Positions 27,227-36,963 of a stretch of DNA of 64,000 nucleotides are shown piece by piece. How positions within the stretch are numbered: the first letter of the stretch is position 1; each line of letters opens with the position of its first letter. A program made the translations under genes and the position numbers. The stretch covers positions 178,961 to 242,960 of the forward strand of contig CP070825.1 of assembly GCA_020344415.1 (NCBI GenBank), in the 5' to 3' direction. This DNA is from Candidatus Aminicenantota bacterium. GTDB taxonomy: Bacteria; Acidobacteriota; Aminicenantia; Aminicenantales; Aminicenantaceae. The notes below the pieces were generated by a model. That model made no database searches. It was not told the origin of the DNA and saw nothing but the letters and a program-made list of their open reading frames with translations.

Positions 27227-30166
27227 TTGATCCTTGTTGGTTTGGTGCTGATTAGCGGATTTCTAGCGGCTCAGGTGCCAACTGGAGGTAGAATCATAGG
27301 AACTATCACAGATGAGGAGGGCCAACCTCTTCCTGGTGTAACAGTGGAAACATCGAGCCCGAAGCTTGTAGGTAAAGTGACTACAATATCTGATATGAAC
27401 GGATCCTATCGCCTACTTGCTTTGCCATCAGGGGCTTACGAAATCACATTTTCTCTCGAAGGATTTAATACTGTTGTCAGGAAAGGTGTTATCCTTGAAG
27501 TTGAGCAGACTTTAAAACTCGATATTACCATGCCATTAGGCACATTGGCAGAGGAAATTACTGTTATTGGAGAGTCACCTTTAGTTGACGTAAGAAGTAC
27601 GGTCAAAGGTATGGTCCTGACTAAACAGATGTTTCAAATCCTCCCGAGAGGCAGAGATTTTTCTACTCTGGTTGCGACTATACCTGGAGTACAGAATGAA
27701 CCTGGACTGGGCGGAATATCAGTCGATGGAGCCTCAGGTGCTGAAAACATGTTTTATATCGACGGGATGGATACAACACATGTAAGCGGCGGAGAACAGG
27801 CGCAAGATGCTAATTTTGATTTTGTGGAAGAAGTCCAGATTAAAGCCAGCGGTTATCAGGCAGAATATGGCGGTTCACTGGGCGGAGTTATTAATGTTAT
27901 TACACGATCCGGTGGAAATACATTTCATGGTGGAGTCAATTTTTACTACAGCGGCAGCGCTCTTAACGGCAAAGAAAGAGACTCCTTAAGACTGAACCCA
28001 GTATCTCGAGCGGTCGAATATGTGAATTATCAGGATATGTACGGCAAAGATAAAATCACACGATATGAACCTGGAGTTGAGCTCGGCGGATATGTGATAA
28101 AAGACAGGCTCTGGTTTTACGCTAATTTTATGCCGATCTTCCGAAAGACAACAAGGAGTACAGAATTTTTAAGCGGTGAAACAGGTGATTATGAAAACAC
28201 TCGAAAGTGGATGAATGCTTCTGCGAAAATCACAGCTCAGCCATTGAAAAATTTGCGTATGTCGCTTGGGTTTCTCAATAACTGGTACCAAAGTTTAGGA
28301 ACACTTCCACCTCGAGATGGAACTGGAAATTATGCTTATGATTGGGCCGCACCCGGAACGGATTATCCAAATAAAACCTTTACAGGAAGTGCAGATTTAA
28401 CCGTTGGTAATAATTTTCTGGTTAGTGCCCGCGGTGGATGGTTCAAGACCGATTTGACAAACCAAAGGGTAATTCCTACGGAAAGACAACTCCGGTTTTA
28501 TTATAGGGCCGGTTATTTAGACCTGTATAACTGGCCTGAAGCGCTGAGAAAGCCGTATGGCTGGAGAAATACTTCAGATCTCTATGCAACTACAAAGCGA
28601 ACGTACGAAAGAAAAGCTATTTATACTGATGCCAACTATTTCTTATCGTTGGGCGGAGAACATTCAATCAAGTTCGGTGCTTCCTTTGTTAGAGTCGCTA
28701 ATGATCTCGCTGAGGGTTCACTATTTCCCCTTATAATGTTACGAATTGGTTATCCCTATGAAACGTATACAGGAGAAGAGTACATGGGGACGTATGGTCA
28801 TTATCGATCATATTGGCCATTAGGATTTCCCGCATTTGAAAACAACCATTCCGACAGATTCGCACTGTACTTACAGGATAGCTGGACTATCGCGGATAAG
28901 CTCACTCTGAATGTGGGGGTTCGAGCGGAAACAGAATTTATTCCTACGTTTAGCGATGATCCAAAATTCTCAGATGTACATCCCATAGACTTTAAATTTG
29001 GAGATAAACTCGCTCCCCGTCTGGGTTTTATCTACGACGTCTTTGGCGATTCCACCTTGAAGGTATTTGGGTCATTCGGTCTCTTCTACGATGTTATGAA
29101 AATGAGTCTGGCAGAGGGTCTTTATGGTGGTGATAAATATGTCGTTACCTATTATACCCTTGATACGATGGAGTGGGAAAAAATTGGCACACCAGAAGGT
29201 GATGGCTTCTATCTACCAGGGACACAAGTTGATAGGCTGGATTGGCGGATACCTGCAATTGAGAGTACCGATCCGGAACTCAAGCCCATGACTCAGTCGG
29301 AAACATCCTTTGGTCTTGAAAAGCAGCTCTCGGAAAATGTTTCTTTTTCTGCTCGTTTTGTCTATAAACACCTGATCAAGGGAATTGAAGATATTGGACA
29401 GATGACTGCTGAAGGTGAAGTCTATATTATTGGAAACCCCGGTTTTGGAACGTCCAGCGTAATCGATCCGACATATCCTCCTACTCCGAAAGCCCAACGT
29501 AATTACCATGCGCTCAACATAAGTGTGGATAAAAGGTTCAGCAATAACTGGTTTGGCGGCATAGCCTATACCTGGAGCAGACTCTGGGGTAACTATTGCG
29601 GTTTAAACAGTGCCGATGAGTGGGGAAGAAACGATCCTAATACGAACCGATATTGGGACTACTGGTTCTTGATGAGAGACCAGAATTTAGAAGATTCTGT
29701 TGGATTATTGCCAACGGATAGAACCCATTTTCTGAAGGTCTACGGCAGCTATGTATTCCCGTTCGGTTTAACGGTTGGCACGGTTATCAATGCTTACAGT
29801 GGAATTCCTTTTACTACAGAAATCACATTGAATAACCAACAAGGATATTATCCCAACGGTCGAATGGATACAGGCGAACGGACACCGTTTATGTTTTATT
29901 CCAATCTGTATGCTGAATATAACCTGAGAATAGCCGACACGTACAAAATCCAGTTCAATATTAACATTGATAATGTTTGGAATGCCGATACAGCACGAAG
30001 AATGTATCCAAATTACAACCTGGACAGCCCTTATTTGACAGATGCCCAAATTCTGGCTAAATCAGATTATCATGATTATGTTTTAGAATTAGATCCTCGA
30101 TACGCGAAGGACTACGATTTCTTACCCTCAATAAGCGTTCGATTAGGTCTTAGATTCCAGTTCTAA
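27227..30166 (+). CDS. TonB-dependent receptor with N-terminal carboxypeptidase-regulatory-like domain
   Basis: Outer-membrane receptor, about 979 residues. A signal sequence ends near FLAAQ; a CarboxypepD_reg-like Ig domain follows (GTITDEEGQPLPGVTV, NGSYRLLALPSGAYEITF), then the plug (ISVDGASGAENMFYIDGMD, GGSLGGVINVITRSGGN) and a 22-strand-type barrel with many aromatic turns, ending LRFQF as expected for BAM recognition. The substrate is unknown. The first permitted in-frame start is TTG at 27227, which leaves the signal peptide without basic residues; an ATG near 27198 with GGAGGG before it is in another frame, so the true start may be hidden by an indel. A candidate sigma-54 promoter lies upstream and a terminator downstream. 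Confidence 0.9.
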   Translation: MILVGLVLISGFLAAQVPTGGRIIGTITDEEGQPLPGVTVETSSPKLVGKVTTISDMNGSYRLLALPSGAYEITFSLEGFNTVVRKGVILEVEQTLKLDITMPLGTLAEEITVIGESPLVDVRSTVKGMVLTKQMFQILPRGRDFSTLVATIPGVQNEPGLGGISVDGASGAENMFYIDGMDTTHVSGGEQAQDANFDFVEEVQIKASGYQAEYGGSLGGVINVITRSGGNTFHGGVNFYYSGSALNGKERDSLRLNPVSRAVEYVNYQDMYGKDKITRYEPGVELGGYVIKDRLWFYANFMPIFRKTTRSTEFLSGETGDYENTRKWMNASAKITAQPLKNLRMSLGFLNNWYQSLGTLPPRDGTGNYAYDWAAPGTDYPNKTFTGSADLTVGNNFLVSARGGWFKTDLTNQRVIPTERQLRFYYRAGYLDLYNWPEALRKPYGWRNTSDLYATTKRTYERKAIYTDANYFLSLGGEHSIKFGASFVRVANDLAEGSLFPLIMLRIGYPYETYTGEEYMGTYGHYRSYWPLGFPAFENNHSDRFALYLQDSWTIADKLTLNVGVRAETEFIPTFSDDPKFSDVHPIDFKFGDKLAPRLGFIYDVFGDSTLKVFGSFGLFYDVMKMSLAEGLYGGDKYVVTYYTLDTMEWEKIGTPEGDGFYLPGTQVDRLDWRIPAIESTDPELKPMTQSETSFGLEKQLSENVSFSARFVYKHLIKGIEDIGQMTAEGEVYIIGNPGFGTSSVIDPTYPPTPKAQRNYHALNISVDKRFSNNWFGGIAYTWSRLWGNYCGLNSADEWGRNDPNTNRYWDYWFLMRDQNLEDSVGLLPTDRTHFLKVYGSYVFPFGLTVGTVINAYSGIPFTTEITLNNQQGYYPNGRMDTGERTPFMFYSNLYAEYNLRIADTYKIQFNINIDNVWNADTARRMYPNYNLDSPYLTDAQILAKSDYHDYVLELDPRYAKDYDFLPSISVRLGLRFQF

Positions 30167-30202
30167 TCTGAGCAGAATATAGCATTCAAGCAGACACTTT
30201 CT

Positions 30203-30233
30203 AGAGCCCCCCGCAAGGGGGGCTCTTTTTTTT
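30203..30233 (+). terminator. Rho-independent terminator of the TonB-receptor gene
   Basis: A 10-bp perfect stem AGAGCCCCCC/GGGGGGCTCT with loop GCAA is followed by a run of T (30226-30233). It lies 37 bases after the receptor stop. There is no T-run on the other side, so it serves the plus strand only. Confidence 0.93.
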
Positions 30234-30246
30234 GCCCTGCAGATTA

Positions 30247-31224
30247 TCATTTCTTTATCTTCTCCAGATAATCGATTAAATCTTTAATTTTTGGCGCCTC
30301 AGGGGATTCCGGATCAAGCTCTAAGAATTTATTCAAGTTCAGCTTGGCTTTTTCATATTCCCCTTTATTTAAATAGGAATAGCCCAGTTTCAAATAAGGA
30401 GGTCCCCAGTCAGGTTTAATCTGAGTAGATAAATCAAAATAGTGAATCGCTTCATCTATTTTCTGGTTTGAAAAGTAGATTTCTCCGACATTATAGGCTA
30501 AAATTTCATTATCAGAGTATGACTCAATAGATTGTTTGAAATAGTCTGCCGCTGCTTCGAAATTCCCCTTTTTCAAGTAGCAATCACCGATGGCGGCTAA
30601 AGCCTTGGCTGCCATTTCCTTTCCCATTACATCGTCTTTTTTGGCTTCCTCCAGGACTTTATTGTATTCTTCAACGGCCTTATCAACCTCTCCTTTTTCT
30701 CTATAACAGTCACCGATGTTGAGACAAGTTTGATACACCCCGGGATTTTTCTCAAGGAATTGCTCCAGGAGAACAACAGACTCATCATATTTTTTCTCAG
30801 TAAATAGTCTATTCGCTTCCTCAATGAGATTTAAAGAACTTTCATCTTTAATTGTTCCTTTATCAGATGGCGGAATCTTTTTTAATGTCAAAGTAATTTT
30901 TGGGTTTCTCTCCAGCTGTCGGATATAAACATCTCTAGAAGTAGGAATATAACCATCGGCTGATGCGGTCACTCTCCAAGTCCCTGTGCCTAGTCCCATA
31001 ATGGCCCATTCTCCTTTTTTATTGGTGGCTGTTTCCTGTTTGAGTTTCATATTTTCACTGAACTCAATAACAATCTTAGCTGACCCTATTGAATTTCCAT
31101 CTTCATTGACAACGACTCCCGCCATTCTTCCTTTTCCCCTTCCGGCTTGAGCGATGGCGTAATTGACGAGCAAAAAAGAGATTGAGGCTATGAAGAGAAG
31201 TCTTGAGAATTTTTTTATATCCAT
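30247..31224 (-). CDS. Exported carboxypeptidase-regulatory-like plus TPR protein
   Basis: A 325-residue protein. I start at ATG 31224 because GGAGGA lies just before it; a TTG 12 bases upstream would contain that Shine-Dalgarno sequence. A signal peptide ends near YAIAQ. Residues about 33-115 form a CarboxypepD_reg-like beta domain (AGVVVNEDGNSIGSAKIVI, GEWAIMGLGTGTWRV). Four or five TPR units follow (such as CLNIGDCYREKGEVDKAVEEY and LAYNVGEIYFSNQKIDEAIHYF). It is probably a periplasmic scaffold. It converges on the TonB-receptor gene, whose N-terminal domain is of the same family, and follows two GWxTD genes. Confidence 0.82.
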   Translation of the reverse strand: MDIKKFSRLLFIASISFLLVNYAIAQAGRGKGRMAGVVVNEDGNSIGSAKIVIEFSENMKLKQETATNKKGEWAIMGLGTGTWRVTASADGYIPTSRDVYIRQLERNPKITLTLKKIPPSDKGTIKDESSLNLIEEANRLFTEKKYDESVVLLEQFLEKNPGVYQTCLNIGDCYREKGEVDKAVEEYNKVLEEAKKDDVMGKEMAAKALAAIGDCYLKKGNFEAAADYFKQSIESYSDNEILAYNVGEIYFSNQKIDEAIHYFDLSTQIKPDWGPPYLKLGYSYLNKGEYEKAKLNLNKFLELDPESPEAPKIKDLIDYLEKIKK

Positions 31225-31363
31225 TCTTTCCTCCAATCTAGCGAACTACAGGCTTCATATCCAAAGTTCAAACCCAAAAAAGGCTTGAGAAATGGGACTT
31301 TGGATTCGTTGTATCGTGTCAATAGCTCAATCCATTTTTGCTGATGAGCCCAATTTAATTCTC

Positions 31364-32266
31364 TCATATAGTAAATTCTATTTTTTTCCTCACACGACTT
31401 TCGTCAGTCTTGTTTTCCAGTTCAGCAGTAAGGGTAAAATTTCCTTGCTCAAGGCTAACTGGAATTTCTATGATATACTCTTTCCCCATTACTTCTTCTA
31501 GATTTTCCTCTAATAAGGATAGCAGGTAATTTTTTTGATATACCCAGACTTTCTTCTCAGAAGAACTAAAAATCTCCACCGATAACTTTAATGTTGTTTC
31601 TAATTTATTTTCCTTCTCTGCAAACCAGATATTCTTATAAGGAACTCCAATGTGAATGAGCGCTTCATTTTCTTTAACTCTTTCTATTATCAGATTGAGG
31701 TCAAAAACAACATTTTTAGTGCCTGTTTTCGGTTTTAATTCCATTTGAGCTCTATTTATTTCTGCGATATGACGGGCACTAAGGGGTTCTAATTTATAGT
31801 TGCCGCTCTGAGAGTGATCAATAAAGGGAATTGGGAAAAAACCATAAAACCATATTTCCATGGGTTTCCCATAAAAGCTGTAACCCCTCGGATAAACGTC
31901 TCTTCTCTCTGGGGGTCCAAGTAGAATGTAAACTCTTCCCCGGTCTTGTAGCCAACCCGGAGTAGCTCCTTCTACAAATAACCTGTTAGATTCTTCTATC
32001 CGAGCAAAATACTGCGCTTTAAACTCATTCTCTTCTGTATACGGATCAGGATCTCTTTTTTTCCAGAATTCTTCGATGAAATATTTCCTGTCTGATGGAG
32101 GAAGATTGAGAAATATCTTGCGTTCTTGCTTAGTGATTATATATCTCACCTTGGAAAAAAATTCCTTGTTTTCCGGGCTTAAATTTTTCTCCAATTTGCG
32201 AGAAGTGCATGAGATAAAAATCAGGAAGCAGAAAAAAAGAAGCAGGGAACAATTGAGCTTTCTCAT
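31364..32266 (-). CDS. GWxTD-domain lipoprotein
   Basis: A 300-residue predicted lipoprotein: the signal LLLFFCFLIFISC ends in a lipobox Cys. The GWxTD domain is recognisable from FIEEFWKKRDPDPYTEENEF, then PGWLQDRGRVYILLGPPE (GWLQD in place of GWxTD) and EIWFYG. The C-terminal part is beta-rich. The family is common in Acidobacteriota and Aminicenantes and has no known function. The ATG overlaps the TGA that would end the upstream reading frame if its internal TAG were ignored, which implies translational coupling in the ancestor. Confidence 0.85.
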   Translation of the reverse strand: MRKLNCSLLLFFCFLIFISCTSRKLEKNLSPENKEFFSKVRYIITKQERKIFLNLPPSDRKYFIEEFWKKRDPDPYTEENEFKAQYFARIEESNRLFVEGATPGWLQDRGRVYILLGPPERRDVYPRGYSFYGKPMEIWFYGFFPIPFIDHSQSGNYKLEPLSARHIAEINRAQMELKPKTGTKNVVFDLNLIIERVKENEALIHIGVPYKNIWFAEKENKLETTLKLSVEIFSSSEKKVWVYQKNYLLSLLEENLEEVMGKEYIIEIPVSLEQGNFTLTAELENKTDESRVRKKIEFTI

Positions 32267-32376
32267 TTTTTCTCCCTTATTGATTCAACAATTTTTTTTA
32301 TTTTTTCTTGCTTGGGGTTGAGTTCTAAAGACTTTTCCCAGGCGATTAAGGCCTCTGCACTGTTACCCAACTTATA

Positions 32377-34332
32377 CTAGCATTCTCCAATTGAGTTAAG
32401 GACATGAAGATTTGTGCCATAGTGAGAGAGATATTCTTTATAATTAGAAATTGCGTCTTCAAATTCACCCAGAGCTTGGCACGCTTGCCCTAATATTCCA
32501 GAAAATTTATATTTTTCTTGAATATCTAAAAATGAAAGGGCTATCTGTTTCACTCTTTGATATTCTTTTGTTATAAAAAGCACACGGCAAAGATCCAGGG
32601 CAAATTTAGTTGAATTTGGATTTTTTTGGTAAGCTTTTTCTAATAGAGTTTTAGCCTCTTGAGTATCTTTTTTGTTTAAAAACTGATTACCTAAAATGTT
32701 TGCATATAAAGGATCGCCTGAGGAGGGCATTGGTCCAGAGAGAGTCCATGGTCTTGGCAGGAAAGCCAAAGGAGAAATATAGAAATCGCTCTGTTCAAAG
32801 AGTATTTTTTTCTTATTTTCATTAAATAGAGATGCTTCAATTTTGTAGTTAGCTGCGGGGAAATTTGCTAAGGAAAATACTTCTAGAAAATTTGTTCTGT
32901 CAGGGTACTCTTTTATATTTTTCGTAACCGAATGAATTTTTTCTTCATCTTTGAATACAGAGTACTCTAAAAACCCATTTTCTATGAGTTCTTCATCTAA
33001 GCCATAGATTTGAAAGAATAGATATACGCTGTCTTCATGCGAAAAATCATTTCTAGGGGAAGGAACAAGTTGGGTGATTTCTGAAAGAAATGGTTTGTTT
33101 TTTCCTTTATATTTTGAGTTCTTGACGATTTTATTCGCTAATATGAGGGGACTCATGTGAAGAGAGGTAACTTTTGGAATTGTGATATCCTTTCCCATCG
33201 ATGTAAATTCTTTGGAAACAGTATTTTTTAAAAGCACATTAAATGTATAATGTCCTTCAATTAACGGAAACATATCTTGAAAACTGAATAATTTTGCTTT
33301 TATGTTCTGTAATTGTTCTTCATTAAATTCTACAGGGATTGTTATGTCATATTGATAAATAGTATTGCCCTTTGCATCAGAAATTTTGCCATTAATTTCT
33401 AAATTTGTGTAATATTTGCGTTGATACTGTTCAAGAGAAAGCTTTCTTGGCTCGATGAGATAATGAACAAAGAAGATTCCAGATTTATCCCTTATTACTT
33501 TTAAATAAGAGTCGTTGTCAATATAATTGGCCGTATAATCGACTTCAACAAAATCCTTATATTTGAGAAGTTTTTCTGCGTATGTATCTTCTACTTTTTT
33601 ATGGGGCGCAGAGGGGATTTTCTCTCCGATGAGAACTTCTGAAGCAATAGAAGGAGAAAGAATAGAGTATTCTTCTCCTGGGATTAATGTGAGGGAGATA
33701 CTGGCTATATTAGGTTCGATTTTTAGAAGTTCGTTGTAAGCGGTCATATAATCTGTTGGATCTCCCATGTAATGGATTAAAAGATTTTGAGGGCCGTACC
33801 TTATTGGAGAGTATAATTCATATTCGCCTATTCCTCTTTTTTTAAAAAAAACCACACTAAACGCATTTGGAAGTCCATATTGATGCATGCCTTCATAAAA
33901 CCATATGATCGTAGGACGAATTTCAGAAGTGCTTTCATATTTCTCAATAGATTTTGGTTCACCCAGAGTAATATAAATTCTACCCATATCTTTTCTCCAG
34001 CCGGGCCCAGGTGATTCTCTTCCAAAAAATTTGTTCGCATACTGAATACGGCGGTAGTGTTCTTTTTTGAATTCGTTTTCAGGGGTGTTAGGATTGGGAT
34101 CGCGGTGTTTCCAGAATGCTTCAATGAATAAGTCTCTTTCTCTATCAGTTTCGAGACGAAGAAAAACATCCTCTTCTTTGGGGGTGATAATATAAACGAT
34201 TTCTTCCTTAAGCCACCGGCGATATCTCTCAGGAATCAACTCGAGTGATTTTTTCTCCTGCTCACTGAAAGCGGGGATAACTGAAAGCAAAAAAAGTGTC
34301 AATAATGACAGTCGTATGAACTTTTTCTTCAT
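32377..34332 (-). CDS. GWxTD-domain protein with C-terminal TPRs, cut by an in-frame TAG
   Basis: Exported protein of about 651 residues from ATG 34332 (AAGGGA upstream; signal peptide ending near PAFSEQ). GWxTD features are FIEAFWKHRDPNPNTPENEF, GPGWRKDMGRIYITLGEP and IIWFYEG. Two or three beta-rich domains follow and TPR units start near 555. The frame meets TAG at 32377-32379 in the last TPR (after LNSIGEC). Reading past it gives YKLGNSAEALIAWEKSLEL and 36-37 further residues, then a TGA overlapping the next gene's ATG. So the full gene is 32263-34332 and the stop is a point change. Loss of about 37 residues may be tolerated. Function is unknown. Confidence 0.82.
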   Translation of the reverse strand: MKKKFIRLSLLTLFLLSVIPAFSEQEKKSLELIPERYRRWLKEEIVYIITPKEEDVFLRLETDRERDLFIEAFWKHRDPNPNTPENEFKKEHYRRIQYANKFFGRESPGPGWRKDMGRIYITLGEPKSIEKYESTSEIRPTIIWFYEGMHQYGLPNAFSVVFFKKRGIGEYELYSPIRYGPQNLLIHYMGDPTDYMTAYNELLKIEPNIASISLTLIPGEEYSILSPSIASEVLIGEKIPSAPHKKVEDTYAEKLLKYKDFVEVDYTANYIDNDSYLKVIRDKSGIFFVHYLIEPRKLSLEQYQRKYYTNLEINGKISDAKGNTIYQYDITIPVEFNEEQLQNIKAKLFSFQDMFPLIEGHYTFNVLLKNTVSKEFTSMGKDITIPKVTSLHMSPLILANKIVKNSKYKGKNKPFLSEITQLVPSPRNDFSHEDSVYLFFQIYGLDEELIENGFLEYSVFKDEEKIHSVTKNIKEYPDRTNFLEVFSLANFPAANYKIEASLFNENKKKILFEQSDFYISPLAFLPRPWTLSGPMPSSGDPLYANILGNQFLNKKDTQEAKTLLEKAYQKNPNSTKFALDLCRVLFITKEYQRVKQIALSFLDIQEKYKFSGILGQACQALGEFEDAISNYKEYLSHYGTNLHVLNSIGEC

Positions 34333-34559
34333 AAAAATTATTCCCTTTCCTTTCTCAATATACGAATTCATTTTATTATATCAGCGGTTAATCTTCAAGA
34401 GGGATAGTAACTCACTTGCCAGCTCTCGAAAATTCAATTTTATAGGCAATAAAGAACTTAGCATAAGAACAAATCTTATTTTTAATGAGTAAGGAAAATA
34501 TTTATAAGCCTTCATACCGACACATGAATCAGGAAGGGATATGATTCTGGCAATATGAA

Positions 34560-35282
34560 TTATAATTCTACCTGTTTTCTTAGGTTATCTATTTCTTTCT
34601 GGCGCAGAAACCGGTAATTTCCTTTCGTGAGCTTGCCCAACGTTAAGCCGGCAAAGCCAATTCTTTTGAGTTTAAGCACTTTATGGCCAATGGCCTCACA
34701 CATCTTCTTGACCTCTCTCTTTCTGCCTTCATAGATCTCAAACCTGAGAAGAGTCCTTTTCAGGCCATCCGAAAGAGAAGAGATTTTTGCTGGACCAGTT
34801 TTTCTGCCATCCAGGAAAACACCTCTTTCCAGTCTGGAAAGAGTGCAGGAATCGGGATTACCCGTCACTTTAACCAAATAAGTCTTTTTGATTTTAAACC
34901 GTGGATGGGTCAAGCGATAAGCCAACTCCCCATCATTCGTCAAGAGCATGAGGCCTTCACTGTCATAATCCAGTCTTCCTACAGGAAACACCTTCTCTTT
35001 CAAGTCCGGGAACAAATCTTTTATCGTCGGTCTGCGGAAGGGATCCTTGAGGGTTACAAGATATCCTGAGGGCTTATTCAGCATCAAATAGATGAGATTT
35101 TCCGTTTTTTTAACTCTCTTCCCATCAACCTCTACTATATCCCTGGCACCATTTATTTTATATCCTAAAACCCGGATGATTTTGCCGTTGATCTTCACTC
35201 TTCCTTCAACGATCATTTTATCCGCTTCTCTTCTTGAGGCTTTTCCTGTCTGAGAGAGAAATTTATTCAGTCTGACCTCCAT
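34560..35282 (-). CDS. rluB: RsuA/RluB-type pseudouridine synthase
   Basis: Converts uridine to pseudouridine in ribosomal RNA, probably 23S. The 240-residue protein has an N-terminal S4 domain (RLNKFLSQTGKASRREADKMI) and the catalytic motif GRLDYDSEGLMLLTNDG containing the Asp nucleophile, then KTYLVKV and the RKREVKKMCEAIGH signature of the RsuA/RluB/E/F group. ATG at 35282 has AGGGA nine bases before it; a TTG at 35288 overlaps the upstream stop. The choice between RluB and another member is tentative. Confidence 0.88.
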   Translation of the reverse strand: MEVRLNKFLSQTGKASRREADKMIVEGRVKINGKIIRVLGYKINGARDIVEVDGKRVKKTENLIYLMLNKPSGYLVTLKDPFRRPTIKDLFPDLKEKVFPVGRLDYDSEGLMLLTNDGELAYRLTHPRFKIKKTYLVKVTGNPDSCTLSRLERGVFLDGRKTGPAKISSLSDGLKRTLLRFEIYEGRKREVKKMCEAIGHKVLKLKRIGFAGLTLGKLTKGNYRFLRQKEIDNLRKQVEL

Positions 35283-35284
35283 CT

Positions 35285-36388
35285 TCAATAATCCCTGCCG
35301 AGAAGATGTATGTTCCCCATTTTTACTCTTTTAAGTCCTGCTTCTAAAGCGGCCTCTTTGCATTCTTCTGCATGCCGGCGAGATGTAAGAGGTAGGTCTT
35401 TAAAATAAAAATGCGGATAAAAGCCAAGGAGAGAATAAGGAATGTCTTCGTTATGATCGGCAATAAACTTAGCAATCAGATAAACCTCCTCCCGCTCGAT
35501 ATATCCGGGAACAAGAAGAGTGCTGGCTACAATTAAGGGAGGTACTCTTCTCTTTTCTATCCATTTCGCTGCCAGCTCAAAATTGGCAAGAGTTTGCTGG
35601 TTGCTTCGACTGCATAAAGCGATATTTAAGGCTGGATTGTATGCTTTTAAATCAAACTTCACACAACCTCCGGTCTCTAGAGCGATATGCAGAATCTCTT
35701 CCAGGAAACGGCTGTTCATCGTTCCATTGGTTTCCCAACAGAACCGCAATATTTTTTTATCTTTCCGGGCCAGGGCAAGGTGGGCAGTATGGATGGAATG
35801 GAGAATCTGGGAAGAGGGGTCTCCACCAAAAAAGCAAACACAAGAAGTTTTTCTGTCTATGGCCTCAACCAATTCCTGGGATAATCGAGGTTTTTTAGTC
35901 TTGAGGGCTTCCCTGTAATGCCAATTCTGACAGAAAAGGCAGTTGAATGTGCATCCAAGGTAGAAAACAGCCAGATTTTTATAGCCGTATTCAGACCCTC
36001 TGGAATAGGAATAATCAGGATAGCCGGCTCCAGTTCCTCCGGAACAGACCCAATCCCCAACACAATTCGTGGGCAAAGGGTCATAGTACCAAGAAAAATA
36101 CCCTTGATTGGGAGCGGGACTGATCTTTCTGCCCTCTCTATTTTCCCTCACTCCACAAAATCCTTTCGAACCTCTTGCCATCTGGCAACTGTTCGAACAA
36201 TAATTGCATGGAATTCCTTCTTCTTGAGGGGGTGAAGGAGGAAGCGCAAAGACATCTCTCGAGGTTTGATGAACCTTTTGGATATGAGATTCAAGACTTT
36301 GAAAATCGCGAAGAATGCAGCTGCGGCACAGCTCTAAAAACTCAGAGATGAGCTTTTCCTCTTTTCCGCAACTGACGCACTTCCCCAT
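35285..36388 (-). CDS. AmmeMemoRadiSam-type radical SAM protein
   Basis: A 367-residue radical SAM enzyme of the PflA-like AmmeMemoRadiSam group. An N-terminal zinc-ribbon-like pair (CVSCGKE and CRSC) precedes a second Cys cluster (CNYCSNSC), and the cluster-binding motif CTFNCLFCQNW lies near residue 147. FFGGDPSSQ, CWETNG and VKFDLKAYN follow the barrel pattern. In other genomes this enzyme accompanies AMMECR1 and Memo proteins, which are not in this window, so its substrate here is open. It overlaps or abuts the pseudouridine synthase gene by a few bases. Confidence 0.87.
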   Translation of the reverse strand: MGKCVSCGKEEKLISEFLELCRSCILRDFQSLESHIQKVHQTSRDVFALPPSPPQEEGIPCNYCSNSCQMARGSKGFCGVRENREGRKISPAPNQGYFSWYYDPLPTNCVGDWVCSGGTGAGYPDYSYSRGSEYGYKNLAVFYLGCTFNCLFCQNWHYREALKTKKPRLSQELVEAIDRKTSCVCFFGGDPSSQILHSIHTAHLALARKDKKILRFCWETNGTMNSRFLEEILHIALETGGCVKFDLKAYNPALNIALCSRSNQQTLANFELAAKWIEKRRVPPLIVASTLLVPGYIEREEVYLIAKFIADHNEDIPYSLLGFYPHFYFKDLPLTSRRHAEECKEAALEAGLKRVKMGNIHLLGRDY

Positions 36389-36399
36389 AGTCAGGGCAA

Positions 36400-36963
36400 C
36401 TAAAAGTAAATGTTCGCTCCCACGCAGAAGGTAAAATCCCCTAGCTTGAGCTCTCTCTCGTCGATGTCAAGGTTTGCATGATGATATTTACCTTCAGCCA
36501 GGAGAGAAAATTTTCCGCCCATCATCAATTCCAATCCAAGGCCCAGGTTGAATCCTTTTTCTTTATCTTCATCGATATTACGAATGTCCGCAGTATAGTA
36601 TCCATAGCCAAAACTAACGTAGGGATGGATCACAGCAAGAGGAAAAAAATATTTTAAATTCAGACCAAGGTAGCTGTAATCAATCTCACGGTCTCCCCAT
36701 TCAAATGTCACTAGTTCTTTAAGCTCCATGTTGTGTGCAGCCTGGAAATAGTTTACCTCAACAGCGATCATCATAATTTTTACTCCTGCTCTTACACCGT
36801 ATAGGAAAGTCGTATCCGTGTTGAACTCGATATCTTTAAGGCTTGGCTTCTGAGCAGAATAGCCTGCCTGAACCCCCAGAAAAAAACCTGCCTGTCCGAA
36901 TGCATTATGAGCTAATAATAGTGAAAAAGTGATAACAAATGCAGACAATAATATTTTTCTCAT
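36400..36963 (-). CDS. Small outer-membrane beta-barrel protein
   Basis: A 187-residue protein with signal peptide cleaved near HNAFGQ. The mature part is an alternating strand pattern typical of an eight-stranded OmpA/OmpW-like barrel (GFFLGVQAGYSAQ, TFLYGVRAGVKIMMIAVEVNYF, YVSFGYGYYTADI, GFNLGLGLELMMG) and ends in an aromatic residue (GANIYF). No ligand is evident. It lies 12 bases before the radical SAM gene. A CCTGGATTATTCA word lies about 30 bases upstream of its start. Confidence 0.8.
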   Translation of the reverse strand: MRKILLSAFVITFSLLLAHNAFGQAGFFLGVQAGYSAQKPSLKDIEFNTDTTFLYGVRAGVKIMMIAVEVNYFQAAHNMELKELVTFEWGDREIDYSYLGLNLKYFFPLAVIHPYVSFGYGYYTADIRNIDEDKEKGFNLGLGLELMMGGKFSLLAEGKYHHANLDIDERELKLGDFTFCVGANIYF

